Positions 63,463 through 64,000 of a stretch of DNA of 64,000 bases are shown one piece after another. A program made the position numbers and the translations under genes. The notes below the pieces were generated by a model that saw nothing but the letters and a program-made list of their open reading frames with translations, made no database searches and was not told where the DNA came from. Source of the DNA: Ascaphus truei (Eukaryota > Chordata > Amphibia > Anura > Ascaphidae); assembly GCA_036426205.1 (NCBI GenBank), contig WSYH01000086.1:248001-312000 (forward strand), written 5' to 3'. Every line of letters begins with the position of its first letter. Position 1 is the stretch's first letter.

Positions 63463-64000
63463 GTAAGAGGGGTAAACATTATATGTATGTATGTATGTAA
63501 GCAGCAAGCACTCCAATGTAGATATCCAGAAAGGCCTGGTGCTAGTCCCATAAATAATGTAAAGAGTACGTTACCAACCAGCAGGTCAGCAGAACAGCAA
63601 AGAGAGACAGCACTCAGAGGTAAGTCAGCAAAATAATGTATTGAAACAGACACAAAAATCCAATGTTTCGATCCCCAGAGGGATCTTCTTCCTAGAGAGA
63701 GAACAAGAATGTCATTATTTTTTTTAGTAAGGCAATTTTTAATGCGTCAAGCGAAACCGCGCAATAAAAATAAATGGATCTGCTGAATAACAAATCGTGA
63801 TAGAGCTGGATAATATGATTTATCCTATCAGGTGCATCAGAGTCTCTTTATAGTTGCCGCTGCAGGTAATGAATATGTATGTAGTCTTAAACCATAGGAA
63901 AAGCAACTGGCCCTGCTTAGGGCACCAAATGTTGCAGGCACTCACGGTTTGGGGAGTAATGATGGTTTGATGGGGTCCTCAGTAGCCGTATAGTTGCACC
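63463..64000. mobile_element. Penelope-like pseudo-LTR fragment in IKBKB intron 13
   Basis: From about 63,500, the layout gcaagcactccaatg..caatgtttcgatccccagag..gatcttcttcc matches the pseudo-LTR families at 33 and 44 kb. The minus-strand hammerhead block keeps GAAAC and a 6-7 bp stem II (GATCCC/GGGGATC), but its first core box is degraded (AGGAAGA). It is cut by the window end. Confidence 0.55.

Overview
The window looks like vertebrate nuclear DNA, most probably from an amphibian (a frog is my first guess). The evidence is two conserved vertebrate genes split into short exons by long introns, plus a mix of Penelope-like elements, Tc1, hAT, Harbinger, CR1/L2/RTE LINEs and a MIR-type CORE-SINE. 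The species is inferred, not proven. No bacterial-type genes, rRNA, functional tRNA or CRISPR array was seen.

Genes, both on the + strand: (1) positions 817-12119 hold eleven consecutive exons of XPO7 (exportin-7). They cover roughly the first 490 residues apart from a short upstream first exon. The series then stops, although the family protein is about 1,090 residues long. (2) From about 12.26 kb to the end the window holds IKBKB (IKK-beta): catalytic domain, ubiquitin-like domain and the start of the scaffold region. The order is abnormal: exons 3-4-5 (copy 1, 13.5-15.4 kb), then a probable promoter and exons 1-2 (19.7-20.1 kb), then exons 3-4-5 again (copy 2, 22.5-25.1 kb), then exons 6-13 in normal order (30.8-63.5 kb). 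The XPO7/IKBKB join lies in a CT-rich tract at 12.12-12.26 kb. Between about 15.2 and 27 kb exons carry many small indels that look like uncorrected read errors. I read 12-27 kb as a misassembly or false duplication until shown otherwise. A real rearrangement is the alternative.

Introns: these are packed with mobile DNA. The best element is a Penelope-like retroelement at 38.5-43.3 kb, with inverted pseudo-LTR arms of about 820 bp and two overlapping ORFs. ORF1 is basic and coiled-coil-like. ORF2 is reverse transcriptase plus GIY-YIG endonuclease, broken by two in-frame stops. The junction carries a UAAUG stop-start overlap and, further upstream, a phased U-UUU-UUA heptamer. A second, minus-strand Penelope-like element lies at 53.5-56.7 kb and a third fragment at 56.7-57.3 kb. 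Many non-coding pseudo-LTR copies and foldbacks are scattered through the window. Several keep a hammerhead-ribozyme-like block, and the copies at 33.1 and 53.9 kb have a complete core. Other TEs are a degenerate Tc1 (49.6-51.0 kb), an RTE-like LINE (51.1-52.2 kb), an L2-like LINE inserted in a CR1-like remnant (46.2-47.8 kb), a head-to-head Harbinger MITE pair with a paralogous empty site (36.2-36.8 kb), hAT-type MITEs and a CORE-SINE (9.15-9.40 kb).

Exon edges: at six places in both genes an exon boundary with its splice site has been tandemly copied into the adjacent intron, making decoy acceptors or donors. The copy at IKBKB exon 11 is exact, 54 bp and in frame.

Together: the two genes are unrelated in function (nuclear transport versus NF-kB signalling). 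Their contiguity here is structural, not an operon-like relation.
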